Shown here: piece after piece, positions 18,856-28,268 of the stretch
Layout of the letters: every line of letters begins with the position of its first letter
How positions within the stretch are numbered: the first letter of the stretch is position 1
Assembly: GCF_021601385.1 (NCBI RefSeq)
Contig: NZ_BQHO01000010.1
Coordinates: 1-64,000 of the forward strand
Reading direction: 5' to 3'
Origin: Pseudomonas parasichuanensis
Lineage (GTDB): Bacteria; Pseudomonadota; Gammaproteobacteria; Pseudomonadales; Pseudomonadaceae
Length of the DNA: 64,000 nucleotides
Program-made: the position numbers and the translations under genes
Notes under the pieces: model-generated
The model's database searches: none
The model's input: the letters and a program-made list of their open reading frames with translations, nothing else
Told to the model about the DNA's origin: nothing

Positions 18856-20358
18856 TCAGTCGATGCGTGGATGCTGCTGGGCCAGGGTGTTGCGCTTGGC
18901 TTCAAGCTCGGCGATCTGTGCGTCGATGTCTTCGATTTTCTGCTCGATATTGTCGTGATGCTCCTGCAACAGTTCGCGCGCCTCGGCCAGGTCCGACGCC
19001 GCCGGCGCTGCGCCGCGCAGCGGGCGGTTGGCGGTTTCCTTCATGGTCAGGCCGGTGAAAAGGCCGATCAGGGCGATGACCATCAGGTAATAGGCCGGCA
19101 TGTACAGGTTGTCGGTGCTCTCCACCAGCCAGGCGGCGATGGTCGGGGTAAGGCCTGCGATCAGCACCGAGATATTGAAGGCGCTGGCCAGGGCGCTGTA
19201 GCGGATATGGGTGGGGAACATCGCCGGCAGGGTCGAGGCCATCACGCCGATGAAGAAATTCAGCAGCACGGCCAGGATCAACAGGCCCGCGAAGATCACC
19301 GCCAGCTTGCCGCTGGTGATCAGCATGAACGCCGGGATGGCGAACAGGAACAGGCCGACGCTGCCGACGATGATGAACGGCTTGCGCCCCCACTTGTCGC
19401 TGAGCAAGCCGATGATCGGCTGCACGAACAGCATGCCGACCATGATCGCGATGATGATCAGTACCCCGTGGTCCTCGCTGTAATGCAGGTTGTGTGAAAG
19501 GTAGCTGGGCATGTAGGTGAGCAGCATGTAGTAGGTGACGTTGGTGGCAATCACCACGCCTATGCAGGTCAGCAAGCTGCGCCAGTGCTGGGTGGCAACC
19601 TCCTTGAACGACACTTTCGGGCCGCTGGCCAGGCCCTCGCGGTCGCCTTGTTCGAGGCTGTCGACGTGTTGCTGGAAGGCCGGCGTTTCTTCCAGCGCAT
19701 GGCGCAGGTACAGGCCGATCAGGCCCAGCGGCAGGGCCAGGAAGAACGGCAGGCGCCAGCCCCAGTCGAGGAACTGCTGTTCACCGAGCACCGTGGAGAT
19801 CAGCACCACCACCCCGGCGCCCAGCACAAAGCCGGCAATTGAACCGAAGTCCAGCCAGCTGCCGAGGAAGCCGCGCTTGCGGTCCGGGGCGTATTCGGCG
19901 ACGAAGATCGATGCGCCGGTGTATTCACCGCCCACCGAGAACCCCTGGGCCATCTTCGCCAGTAACAGCAGGATCGGCGCCCAGATGCCGATGCTGGCGT
20001 AGGAGGGGATCAGGCCGATGGCGAAAGTGCTCAGCGACATGATCACGATGGTCGCGGCCAGCACCTTCTGGCGCCCATAGCGGTCGCCCAGGGCGCCGAA
20101 GAACAGCCCGCCCAGCGGGCGGATCAGGAACGGCACCGAGAAGGTCGCCAGCGCCGCGATCATTTGCACGCTGGGGCTGGCATTGGGGAAGAACACCTTG
20201 CCCAGGGCGTAGGCGACGAAGCCATAGACGCCGAAATCGAACCATTCCATGGCATTGCCCAGGGCGGCGGCGGTGATCGCCTTGCGCATCTTGGCATCGT
20301 CGACGATGGTGATGTCGTTCAGGCCGATCGGTTGGACGGGGTTGCTGCTCGGGTTCAT
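18856..20358 (-). CDS. proP: ProP-like MFS osmoprotectant:H+ symporter
   Basis: A 12-helix MFS transporter of 500 aa, the same length as E. coli ProP. It has the ProP/MHS-family features NAMEWFDFGVYGFVAYALG near residue 35, RPLGGLFFGALGDRYGRQK (loop 2-3 motif) near 85 and QGFSVGGEYTGASIFVAEYA near 140. Its acidic/basic C-terminal tail (HHDNIEQKIEDIDAQIAELE region) forms a heptad coiled coil as in ProP osmosensors. It should import proline or glycine betaine under hyperosmotic stress. ATG 20358 has AAGGAC upstream; the frame to 20400 is less likely. Confidence 0.85.
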   Translation of the reverse strand: MNPSSNPVQPIGLNDITIVDDAKMRKAITAAALGNAMEWFDFGVYGFVAYALGKVFFPNASPSVQMIAALATFSVPFLIRPLGGLFFGALGDRYGRQKVLAATIVIMSLSTFAIGLIPSYASIGIWAPILLLLAKMAQGFSVGGEYTGASIFVAEYAPDRKRGFLGSWLDFGSIAGFVLGAGVVVLISTVLGEQQFLDWGWRLPFFLALPLGLIGLYLRHALEETPAFQQHVDSLEQGDREGLASGPKVSFKEVATQHWRSLLTCIGVVIATNVTYYMLLTYMPSYLSHNLHYSEDHGVLIIIAIMVGMLFVQPIIGLLSDKWGRKPFIIVGSVGLFLFAIPAFMLITSGKLAVIFAGLLILAVLLNFFIGVMASTLPAMFPTHIRYSALASAFNISVLIAGLTPTIAAWLVESTDNLYMPAYYLMVIALIGLFTGLTMKETANRPLRGAAPAASDLAEARELLQEHHDNIEQKIEDIDAQIAELEAKRNTLAQQHPRID

Positions 20359-20522
20359 GGGCCGGGGTCCTTGTGGCAGAGCGGTTGACGGTATGGCCAT
20401 GGCTGGCCAGGGGGTCTAAGGCATCTGATACGCCGGCGCGCTAAATAATTCCGCGCGGGGTAATACGGGCCAGATGTGCTGGCCAACCGTTGCTTGAACC
20501 CGCGCGGCCTTGCCGGCGTGCG

Positions 20523-20984
20523 TCACCCCAACTCGCGTGCCATCAAGCTATGTTCCTCGCCCCAGGCTTCGAAGCGCTCCAGCGGTTTCCAGCCGCGCTT
20601 GGCGTAGTACGCCTGCTGGTCGTGGGTATGCAGGTACAAGGTCGGTACGCCGGTCATACGTGCCTGCTCGCAGATGCCGTCGATCAGCCTTTCGGCCAGG
20701 CCCTGGCCACGCGCCTCCGGGGTGACGAACACGCAGGCCAGCCAAGGACCGAGTTCGGGGCGTTCGGGCAGGTCGTCAGCGGCCAGCGCGGCGCTGCCCA
20801 TCAATTGATCGCCGTCGAGGGCGATCAGGCAGCGCCATTGGCCATTGTGCTGGCCTTCGGCGAACAGCCGTTGCCAGTCGGGCAGGGGCAGGTCGGTGAA
20901 TTCGTAGTGGAACTGTTGGTGCAGCCAGCGTGCCAGGGTGTCGCTGTGCTGCATGTGGTTTTCGAGCCAGTCCAGGCGGAGCAT
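20523..20984 (-). CDS. GNAT family N-acetyltransferase
   Basis: A 153-aa acetyltransferase. The chain begins MLRLDWLENHMQHSDTLARW and has the conserved PWLACVFVTPEARGQGLAERLIDG segment with the acetyl-CoA loop RGQGLA, then VPTLYLHTHDQQAYYAKRGW near the end, typical for GNATs acting on small molecules. The substrate is unknown. I chose ATG 20984 because AAGGA lies just before it; the frame extends to 21059. It is divergent from the NUDIX gene. Confidence 0.85.
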   Translation of the reverse strand: MLRLDWLENHMQHSDTLARWLHQQFHYEFTDLPLPDWQRLFAEGQHNGQWRCLIALDGDQLMGSAALAADDLPERPELGPWLACVFVTPEARGQGLAERLIDGICEQARMTGVPTLYLHTHDQQAYYAKRGWKPLERFEAWGEEHSLMARELG

Positions 20985-21114
20985 GGGCATTCCTTTTGAA
21001 GGGGGCCGTGTTGCAGGCCAGTGATACCGCCGCAGCGGCGCTCGCGTATGATGGCGCACTTTTTGGCCTGGGCGCTAACACCGGGCCTGTTCCCACACGC
21101 GAAAGGATATGCAC

Positions 21115-21570
21115 ATGCGCGAGCGCGAATCGGCACGGCTGCTGGTCATCAACCCGGAGCAACGGGTGCTGTTGTTCAGGTTCGTGCACACCCAGGGCGC
21201 ATTGGCCGGCGATGACTATTGGGCAACGCCGGGCGGTGGCTTGGAGGCGGGCGAGTGCTTCGAGGCGGCGGCCATTCGCGAGCTGCGCGAAGAGACCGGC
21301 ATCGTCATCGAGGCGGTGGATGAGTCCATCGCCGAGCGGCGCTTCCCGCTGGTACTGCCCAGCGGTGAAGAAGTGCTGTCGGTGGAGCGCTACTTCGTTG
21401 TGCAGATAGCGCAACAGGTGCTGTCCAACGCCGAGTGGACGGCAAATGAGTGCGAGGTGATCGCCGATCATCGCTGGTGGTCAGCCGAGGAGCTGCGGCT
21501 CACCAGTCAGATCGTGTGGCCGGAGCACCTGGTGGCGATGCTCGTGCAGGCAGGTGCCTTCCCGATATGA
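21115..21570 (+). CDS. NUDIX hydrolase
   Basis: A NUDIX-family pyrophosphohydrolase of 151 aa. The NUDIX box GGGLEAGECFEAAAIRELRE continues into ETGI at about residues 43-65. The family cleaves nucleoside diphosphate derivatives; the substrate here is undetermined. The ATG at 21115 lies 7 bp after AAAGGA and is preferred over the ATG at 21109, which almost overlaps it. Its 3' end is 5 bp from the 3' end of the nuclease-fold gene at 21576, so it is convergent with the A+T-richer island. Confidence 0.88.
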   Translation: MRERESARLLVINPEQRVLLFRFVHTQGALAGDDYWATPGGGLEAGECFEAAAIRELREETGIVIEAVDESIAERRFPLVLPSGEEVLSVERYFVVQIAQQVLSNAEWTANECEVIADHRWWSAEELRLTSQIVWPEHLVAMLVQAGAFPI

Positions 21571-21575
21571 CGCTG

Positions 21576-22766
21576 TCAACTGCGACCGTCCGGTGGCGCA
21601 ATATTTACCCTAACTTTGCGAATTTCCTGGGCGATGAATTGGGCGCTCTGTTGCACGTACTGTCTTGAAAGATACCAAGGCGGTGATGCTGAATCGATGT
21701 CGGTGAAGTTGTAGTATCGGATGCTTTCGTCCGTGTCCGGGTAGGGCATCCCCTCATGCTCGTAATCTCTTGTCCCAAAGATGAAATGATGCTCCTGATC
21801 AAGCAGGCGCACCAAGCGTTTAACCATCTGCGCGAGGCGATTTAAGTACTTGTAAGCTTCAATGCGTGCAAGGAAAATGACAATGTCGTCGAGCGTTCTA
21901 AGCCCTTCGTGTCTCCTGACTCCGTCCAGGCTCTCGCAATCTGCCAGGGTAGAGTTGACCTTGCGTCCCATATCCCGTGCTTGGATGACACCTGTCAGGA
22001 AGTCCCACATGCCGTTGATCGTAGAAGATGCAATTTTGTCGCTTTCGCCGAGTGCTTCGATGGCGTCGACATCTAATGGCCATGTCAGGATGTAGATAGC
22101 TTCCAGCACCCTGGGGTTTTTACCGCCACCCCCTGGTGGCAGTGAACTGCCCATTGAGTTGGCGGCGCCTTTCAGCGTGCTGAGATTGATGCGATTGAGG
22201 TTGGGATAGTGAGGGTGGACGGGATGAAAGCCCCATTTCAAGGCCAAGAAGTAGTCAGTACCAAGAATCGCCTTGATCTCTGGCCAGTTCAACACGTACA
22301 GCTTGGGTAATCGGATGATTGGCAATGAGGGCGCTGGCAGCCCGGCTTGCGCATCAATGTCTAAGGAGCGGTTGTGATTTGCGACGTGATCGATCACCGC
22401 CCGGGTTGTTTCCTCCAGCGACGTGACAATGAAGTGAGCACACAGTGGACTTTGGTAGCCTGCCAGCGCCTTGAGCTCTTTCATCAGATCGTCGACGCCG
22501 AACTTTTCGACCCGCTTACACTGCATAGTGGTCGGCGAAAAGTGATCGAAGATATCCACGCCGTGTTGTCTATCGCCGTTCTTTCCGTAGCCCGACGACG
22601 CCCAGTAGTTGATGCCCTGTTGCCGGCCGGTGCTGAATTTTTCCTGCACAAGAGGGAACGCGTCCGCACAGAATGACTGGAACTCCTGCCATGTGCTGGG
22701 TGGCTTGAGGTGGCGTGTGGAGTCTGACGCGGCGTGGAGCAGTCCGCTGGGCATGTGTCCATTCAT
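21576..22766 (-). CDS. PD-(D/E)xK restriction-endonuclease-like protein, 396 aa
   Basis: An orphan protein with a probable N-terminal nuclease fold. Residues 25-85 contain STWQEFQSFCADAF, then GDRQHGVDIFDHF and TTMQCKRVEKF, which fit the E...D-x(10)-Q-x-K pattern (E28, D71, Q82, K84) of Mrr/Cap4-type PD-(D/E)xK domains. Residues about 200-385 form a helical domain I do not recognise. No ATPase, helicase or methylase partner is adjacent. It has a strong AAGGAG ribosome site. Base composition is visibly lower in GC than its neighbours and it lies beside a DUF4365 nuclease-fold gene, so I infer a horizontally acquired defence-type locus. The function is unproven. Confidence 0.7.
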   Translation of the reverse strand: MNGHMPSGLLHAASDSTRHLKPPSTWQEFQSFCADAFPLVQEKFSTGRQQGINYWASSGYGKNGDRQHGVDIFDHFSPTTMQCKRVEKFGVDDLMKELKALAGYQSPLCAHFIVTSLEETTRAVIDHVANHNRSLDIDAQAGLPAPSLPIIRLPKLYVLNWPEIKAILGTDYFLALKWGFHPVHPHYPNLNRINLSTLKGAANSMGSSLPPGGGGKNPRVLEAIYILTWPLDVDAIEALGESDKIASSTINGMWDFLTGVIQARDMGRKVNSTLADCESLDGVRRHEGLRTLDDIVIFLARIEAYKYLNRLAQMVKRLVRLLDQEHHFIFGTRDYEHEGMPYPDTDESIRYYNFTDIDSASPPWYLSRQYVQQSAQFIAQEIRKVRVNIAPPDGRS

Positions 22767-22888
22767 GATGTGAAACTCCTTGAGGGTCGTTGTTTAGCGA
22801 ATGATGGCTTAATGGCCCTTGCTAGTGACACCCATATTTTGCGCTGGGATTCAGCCACCGAGGGGAGATGAAGGGAGGTGTGCAGGTC

Positions 22889-22915
22889 GTTGCCGAGTTG
22901 AATCGGCTCGGCAAC
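22889..22915. other. Perfect 9-bp inverted repeat between the two nuclease-fold genes
   Basis: GTTGCCGAG and CTCGGCAAC pair around the loop TTGAATCGG. The 305-bp gap (22767-23071) has no credible gene. It also holds AAGCTGA/TCAGCTT arms around 22983-23016. It may be a terminator for the upstream DUF4365 gene or a regulator site; no T-tract is present. Confidence 0.4.
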
Positions 22916-23071
22916 GGGGTCAAATGTTCGGTTGGCCGGCACTACCTGAGATAGTTGAGTCGGGCATGTCGCTTGAAGGCGGCAAGCTGAAGGCCGCGCG
23001 CCCTCATACGGTCAGCTTCACGCGACACCCAGCCGTTACAGGGCCTTGGAGGGGCTAACACTGTCATCCAC

Positions 23072-23929
23072 CTACCAGTTTGGATAATGTTCGTCGAACA
23101 GCTTGATCAATACGCTATGCGTCCCGCTGTGTACCCAGGCTTGGCGTCTCTCGGTGTGGAAGCCGACTTCGACACTATGAAGATCGGCGATGAATACTGC
23201 CATGTTGAGTGTCGCCGCGTTGAGTTCGTTTCTGGCCTCTTTGAGATTGGGAGCATGCTTTTCAATCTTCGGCAGCACGCTCAGAATATCTTCAATATCG
23301 TCCCATTTTTTGCAGGCACGATCGAAGTCGCGCAGGTGAAAATCAATGGAGAGCAAGTCGAAGTTTTCTGTCTCGGTAATCGAGAAAAGCCAAGGATTAT
23401 TGACAGGGAAGATTTTGTTGACCCTTGTGGTGATCTCTATAAGCGCGTCGATCATAGTGTTCAAGGTGGCTATTTTCCCTCTATAGGGGAGCTGGCGAAT
23501 AGCGCTCTTGCAGGGTTCGGTCAATACGTTTGACGTGTCGAATGTGATGGTAGTGGTCTTACTGTCGTTTTGTCTCGCAGCCGCTATATAGGTTTCGATG
23601 GCCGCATCATTGATGACTTTCCAGTAGAGAACGGGGGTGTCTGTGCCCAGGCAGATAGACACCAGCAGCACAGTGTCCTCGATAGTGGACCAGTACTCGA
23701 GATTTTTCAGGTCAACGGGTACGTTGGGCTTGTCATCTTCTGTCGTCTTGATCTGGACTCCCAGGAAGTCGCCGGTCGAATGCTGCTCGTCATCGAATAT
23801 TTCTATTTGTGCATCAATGCCGACATCGATGTCGAGCAGCCTGCAGGGCCACTTGAAATGGCGGGCAATCCAATAGGCGAAAAAATGTTCTCCAGCCTTT
23901 CCGTGCGCAGAATTTTTATTGAATTTCAT
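23072..23929 (-). CDS. DUF4365-domain nuclease-fold protein, 285 aa
   Basis: The N-terminal half matches the DUF4365 pattern, a PD-(D/E)xK-like fold. KAGEHFFAYWIARHF contains E14, DIDVGIDAQIEIFDD contains D39 and E43, and LGVQIKTTEDD contains Q59 and K61. DUF4365 domains occur in defence and DNA-processing proteins. The C-terminal part (about 150-285) is helical and unrecognised. It is about 300 bp upstream of the PD-(D/E)xK gene on the same strand and shares its A+T-richer composition, so they probably arrived together. It begins MKFNKNSAHGKAGEH. The role is inferred from fold only. Confidence 0.72.
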   Translation of the reverse strand: MKFNKNSAHGKAGEHFFAYWIARHFKWPCRLLDIDVGIDAQIEIFDDEQHSTGDFLGVQIKTTEDDKPNVPVDLKNLEYWSTIEDTVLLVSICLGTDTPVLYWKVINDAAIETYIAAARQNDSKTTTITFDTSNVLTEPCKSAIRQLPYRGKIATLNTMIDALIEITTRVNKIFPVNNPWLFSITETENFDLLSIDFHLRDFDRACKKWDDIEDILSVLPKIEKHAPNLKEARNELNAATLNMAVFIADLHSVEVGFHTERRQAWVHSGTHSVLIKLFDEHYPNW

Positions 23930-24098
23930 GCGAATTCCTTGATCGTGACGGCATGCGTACTCGCCTCAATAAGTACCATGACTACAATGTTTTTGGATAA
24001 TCCTGAGGGTGTAATGACAACACAGCGACGGTTCCACTGTTGTGCCCAGCGGTGATTTGCACCGAGTTGCACTCTTTCAGGTCGGCAGCCCAAGCTGC

Positions 24099-25019
24099 TC
24101 AGGGAACCGCCGAAAACACCGACCCGGTAATCCGCTCGCTCAACAACTCCAGCGCCCGCAACCCCGCCAGCGAATTGCCCGCGGCATTGAGCGCCGGCGA
24201 CCACACGCAGATGCTGTAGCGCCCCGGTACCACCGCGACGATGCCGCCGCCCACGCCGCTCTTGCCGGGCAAGCCCACCCGGTAGGCAAAGTTGCCGGCC
24301 TCGTCATACAGCCCGCTGGTGGCCATGATCGCGTTCACCTGCTGCGCCTGGCGCGCGCTCAGCACCTGCTCGCCGCTGTTGGGGCAGTAACCGTTGTTGG
24401 CCAGGAAGGCGAAGCCACGGGCCACGTCGGCGCAGCTCATCGACAGCGCGCAGTGGTGGAAATAGCTGCGCAGCACCGCGTCGACATCGTTGTGGAAGTT
24501 GCCGAAGGCCTGCATCAGGTAGGCCATGGCCGCGTTGCGCGCGCGGTGCTGGTACTCCGACTCGGCCACCACGCTGTCGCTGACGATCTTCGGGTTGGCG
24601 GCCAGGCGGCGGACGAAGTCGCGCATCGACAGGGTCGGGGTGGCGTAGCGTGACTGGTTGATGTCGCAGATCACCAGGGCGCCGGCGTTGATGAACGGGT
24701 TGCGCGGGCGGCCCTTTTCCACCTCCAGCTGCACCAGCGAGTTGAACGCCTGCCCCGACGGCTCGTAGCCGAGGCGCGACCAGATGCCTTCGCCGCTGTG
24801 GTTGATGGCCTGGACCAGGCTGAACACCTTGGAGATGCTCTGGATCGAGAACGGCGTTTGCGCGTCACCCGCGCAGTGCAACTGGCCGTCGAGGCTCTGC
24901 ACGGCAATGCCCAACTGGCGTGGTTCGACCTGGGCGAGGGCGGGAATGTATTGCGCCACCTGGCCTTGCTCGAGCAGGGGGCGGACGTGGTCGAGGATCT
25001 CTTGCAGAAGTGCTTGCAT
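24099..25019 (-). CDS. glsA: Glutaminase A
   Basis: A serine-dependent beta-lactamase-fold glutaminase of 306 aa that hydrolyses glutamine to glutamate and ammonia. It has [20 protein letters not shown], then the active-site S-x-x-K motif in [15 protein letters not shown] near residue 65, and [18 protein letters not shown] with the conserved RNPFINAGA near 113. The C-terminal half has [17 protein letters not shown] near 260. The ATG at 25019 gives the normal family length; the frame to 25091 is probably not translated. The family is normally cytosolic and no signal peptide is seen. Confidence 0.93.
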   Translation of the reverse strand: MQALLQEILDHVRPLLEQGQVAQYIPALAQVEPRQLGIAVQSLDGQLHCAGDAQTPFSIQSISKVFSLVQAINHSGEGIWSRLGYEPSGQAFNSLVQLEVEKGRPRNPFINAGALVICDINQSRYATPTLSMRDFVRRLAANPKIVSDSVVAESEYQHRARNAAMAYLMQAFGNFHNDVDAVLRSYFHHCALSMSCADVARGFAFLANNGYCPNSGEQVLSARQAQQVNAIMATSGLYDEAGNFAYRVGLPGKSGVGGGIVAVVPGRYSICVWSPALNAAGNSLAGLRALELLSERITGSVFSAVP

Positions 25020-25244
25020 CGGGGGACCTGGGGCGAAAGGGCAGCGCTTGCGGGAAGTCCTGATAGACGCAGGCCAGAGGCGTCGGAGCACATCGATTGC
25101 GTCAAGCGCAGCCAGGCGCTACAGTCTCGCCCCAGGCGTTCGCTGCGCCCGCGGTCCGCGCGAAGGGGTTGCCCAGGCACTGCACGCTTTCATTACATCC
25201 CAGCTCCCGGCTTGTCGGCGGACCGAGCCCCACAAGGAGTTGGC

Positions 25245-26474
25245 ATGCCCGCCATTCATGCATCCCGCCATCACGGCCTGATCGACCTGCCCGCCTTGCG
25301 CAAGCGCGCCAAGCGCCTGCTGAAAACCCTGGACGACGAAACCCGCGCCCAACTGCGCGCCCTCGGCCTGCCCAGGCCTGATTACCGGCTGGCCGACACC
25401 CAGTGGCTGGTGGCCCGCGAAGCCGGTTTCCCCAGTTGGCCAAAGCTCAAGGCCCATGCCGATGCCGTCGAGTTCGCCGCACGCCACCCCGGCTTTGCCA
25501 CCGATGGCGAGGCGCAGGTGCAGCATTGGCGCTGCGGCAACGATATCGAGCACAGCCTGCGCATTGCCGGGCTTACCGGTGCCTTTCACATGTTCGACGA
25601 CCCCATGGTCATGGGGCCGGTGCCGGCGTTGCCGGAGGCTGCGTACTGGCAGGTACGTACCGAGTATGTACTGCAGGCATTCAAGCTCCCGGTGCACGAC
25701 ATCGAGCAGCGCCAGGCCAGGCAGCGCGCAGCATTGGCGCAGCTGAACAGCGACAGCGAACTGGTGCTCTGGTGCGAGGCGGACGCCTACGACCAGTTGT
25801 TCCTGATCCGCGTACTGGCCAGCCTGCCGTGTCTACCGCGCCGGCTGGAACTGATCGAGACCTGCCAGGTGCCCGGTGTGCAGCGTTTCATCGGCATCGG
25901 CCAACTGGCCCCTGATGTACTGGCCTGGCTGTGGCCGCAACGCCGCGCCCTTGGCGACGATGCCCTGGCCCTGGCGCGCCAGGCCTGGGCCGCCTACACC
26001 GCAGCGGACCCGCGTGCCTGGGCGCAGCTTGCCAGCCGCCCGCATGCGGCCCTGCCGTTGTTGCAGGGTGCGCTGGCGCGCCAGCTGCAGGAACTGCCCG
26101 GCGCCGAGGATGGCCTGAGCCTGACCGAGCGCCTGACCCTGCGCATCCTCGCGCGCCTGGGCGAGCAGCCGGCGGCGCGGGTGTTCGCCGAGCTGATGGC
26201 GCACGAGGAGCCGCTGCCGTACCTGGGTGACATGATGTTCGCCGTGCTGCTGCGCCCGTTGATCGACAGCCCACGGCCGTTGTTGCTAGAAGGCGAGGGC
26301 GACAGCTGGCAACAACGTTCGTTACGGCTTACCGCCTTGGGCGAGCAGGTACTGGGCAGGCAGGCCAACTGGCTCGACCAACAGCCGGCCGAGCGCTGGG
26401 TGGGTGGGGTGCGGATCGCTGCCGGCCAGGCGCCCTGGGTGGTGAGTGAGGCGGGGCAGGTGTGGCAGCGATGA
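25245..26474 (+). CDS. DUF1835 domain protein
   Basis: A 409-aa soluble protein with a central DUF1835-type segment (residues about 85-220: VQHWRCGNDIEHSLRIAGLT, then EYVLQAFKLPVHDIEQRQAR and LVLWCEADAYDQLFLIRVLA). The remainder is helical and rich in A, L and R. An N-terminal helical stretch contains LPALRKRAKRLLKTLDDETR. DUF1835 proteins have no assigned function. The ATG at 25245 follows AAGGAG; the upstream extension of the frame overlaps the glutaminase region and is not coding. It is divergent from glsA with about 225 bp between them. Confidence 0.75.
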   Translation: MPAIHASRHHGLIDLPALRKRAKRLLKTLDDETRAQLRALGLPRPDYRLADTQWLVAREAGFPSWPKLKAHADAVEFAARHPGFATDGEAQVQHWRCGNDIEHSLRIAGLTGAFHMFDDPMVMGPVPALPEAAYWQVRTEYVLQAFKLPVHDIEQRQARQRAALAQLNSDSELVLWCEADAYDQLFLIRVLASLPCLPRRLELIETCQVPGVQRFIGIGQLAPDVLAWLWPQRRALGDDALALARQAWAAYTAADPRAWAQLASRPHAALPLLQGALARQLQELPGAEDGLSLTERLTLRILARLGEQPAARVFAELMAHEEPLPYLGDMMFAVLLRPLIDSPRPLLLEGEGDSWQQRSLRLTALGEQVLGRQANWLDQQPAERWVGGVRIAAGQAPWVVSEAGQVWQR

Positions 26475-26623
26475 ACACCTGAGTGCGTAGCGCCGCGTGT
26501 CGTCGCCTGCCAAGCGCCGACACTGCGGCAAAATGCGTCGCGACCAGCAAACGTTTTCCCCTTGCAGTGTCTGTGGTTACTGCACCATTACTCGACTCCT
26601 TGTATCCTTGCCCACGGCCAGGA

Positions 26624-28183
26624 ATGCGCCTTCTGCCCAATGGCAGCCAGCTTGAGAATCCGGAATCTCCATCAGGTACTGACGTGAAGCGTGACATCCA
26701 CCTCGTTGTGCTCTTGCTACTGGTTATTGGTTGTTCGCTGGCATCGCTGACCCTGTGGAAAGTCATGGCTTCCCGGGAGCGTGCGCTGGAAGAGGTGAAC
26801 GTCCACGGCCTGAACCTGACCCAGGCCCTCTCGACCTATTCCGAAGGCATCGTGCGCCAGAGCTCGCTGCTGCTGCTTGGCCTGGTGGAGCGCCTGGAGA
26901 CAGAAGGCAGCGGCCCGGCGCAGATCGAGCGGTTGAGAACCCTGGTGAGCCGTCAGCAGCCGCTGATGCCACAGCTCAGCGGTGTCACCATCTACGACAA
27001 TCAAGGCCGCTGGTTGATGTCGTCCTACCAGCCGATCCCGTCAGGTGCCAACAGCAGTGACCGGGCTTACTTCATCCATCACCGCAACGACGCTTCCCGC
27101 GAGCCGTTCATCGGCCTGCCGATTCGCAGCCGCTCCAACCAGGAGTGGGTGATCACCATCAGCCGCCGTTTCAATGACGCCGATGGCACGTTCGCCGGGG
27201 TGGTGGCCGTGACGCTGGGGGTCGAGAACTTCCTGCGGCTCTTCGGCCAGATCGATGTCGGGCAGGAGGGCGCGATTGGCCTGTCCTATACCGACGGCTC
27301 GATGCTGGTGCGCTATCCCTTCCGTGAGCAGGACATGGGGCGCAACTTCTCCAAGTCGCCGATCTATACCAAGTACCTGGTGGACCAGTCCGTGGGGACC
27401 GCGTCGTTCACTTCAAGCCTCGACGGTGTCGAGCGGGTATATGCCTTTCGCAAGAATGAGCGGCTGGGGCTGGTGACCACGGTCGCGGTGGGCAAGCACG
27501 AAGTGCTGGCGGCATGGAAGCTCGAGGCGCTGGTGTCGCTGCTGGTGGTGGCCGGCCTGCTGGGCCTGACGGGCGCCATCGGCTGGATGCTGATCCGCGA
27601 TATCCGCCGCAGGACCGCCGTGGAGGGGGAGCTACGGGTCACCCAGCAACAGTTGCTGGACTCCAATCAGCAGCTCGAACGCCTGGCGATGAACGATGCC
27701 CTGACCGGCCTTGCCAACCGCCGCTGTTTCGATGAAACCCTGGCACTGGAAGTGCAGCGCGCCCAGCGCCAGGGCACGAGCCTTGCGTTGCTGATGATCG
27801 ATATCGATTACTTCAAGCTGTACAACGACACCTACGGGCACGTTGCCGGCGACGCCTGCCTGCGCGAAGTCAGCCACGTGCTGCAGGCTTGCGTGCGGCG
27901 CGCCGGCGACCTGGTGGCGCGCTATGGCGGTGAGGAAATCGCCGTCATCCTGGCCAACACCGAGCGCGATGGAGCGGAGGCGGTGGCGCGGCATGTGCTG
28001 GAGCGGTTGAGCCAGCGAAACATGGTGCACCGCACCAGCCCCTTTGGGCAGGTTACCGTGAGCATCGGCATTGCCTCGGTGCCGGGGGCGCAACTGCAAG
28101 GCGGCCAGGCTTTGCTCGATGCGGCTGACCAGGCGCTGTATGGCGCCAAGGGCGCTGGGCGCAACCAGCAGGTCTGTGCCTGA
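26624..28183 (+). CDS. Membrane Cache-domain diguanylate cyclase
   Basis: A predicted c-di-GMP synthase of about 519 aa. It has a transmembrane helix near the N-terminus (LVVLLLLVIGCSLASLTLWKV), then a periplasmic dCache domain (YDNQGRWLMSSYQPIP, DRAYFIHHRNDASREPFIGL). A second helix (LVSLLVVAGLLGLTGAIGWM) precedes a GGDEF domain with MNDALTGLANRRCFDE, LMIDIDYFKLYNDTYGH and the active-site loop RYGGEEIAVIL. GGEEI is an accepted active variant. The start is uncertain: GTG 26681 also fits a ribosome site, and the frame is open from 26483. The signal sensed is unknown. Confidence 0.85.
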   Translation: MRLLPNGSQLENPESPSGTDVKRDIHLVVLLLLVIGCSLASLTLWKVMASRERALEEVNVHGLNLTQALSTYSEGIVRQSSLLLLGLVERLETEGSGPAQIERLRTLVSRQQPLMPQLSGVTIYDNQGRWLMSSYQPIPSGANSSDRAYFIHHRNDASREPFIGLPIRSRSNQEWVITISRRFNDADGTFAGVVAVTLGVENFLRLFGQIDVGQEGAIGLSYTDGSMLVRYPFREQDMGRNFSKSPIYTKYLVDQSVGTASFTSSLDGVERVYAFRKNERLGLVTTVAVGKHEVLAAWKLEALVSLLVVAGLLGLTGAIGWMLIRDIRRRTAVEGELRVTQQQLLDSNQQLERLAMNDALTGLANRRCFDETLALEVQRAQRQGTSLALLMIDIDYFKLYNDTYGHVAGDACLREVSHVLQACVRRAGDLVARYGGEEIAVILANTERDGAEAVARHVLERLSQRNMVHRTSPFGQVTVSIGIASVPGAQLQGGQALLDAADQALYGAKGAGRNQQVCA

Positions 28184-28268
28184 CGCAGGGGGTTGACGAG
28201 CAGGCAAGCTGGACAGCACTTCCGGTACATGGTTGTATGTTGCAACTAATTGCGGGCGAGGCTGACAG

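Noticed and set aside
22819-23058. 79-codon frame between the two nuclease-fold genes
   Set aside because: Low-complexity sequence with palindromes, no ribosome site and no motif.
24798-25244. 5' extension of the DUF1835 frame
   Set aside because: Overlaps glutaminase and intergenic DNA; the ATG at 25245 has an AAGGAG site.
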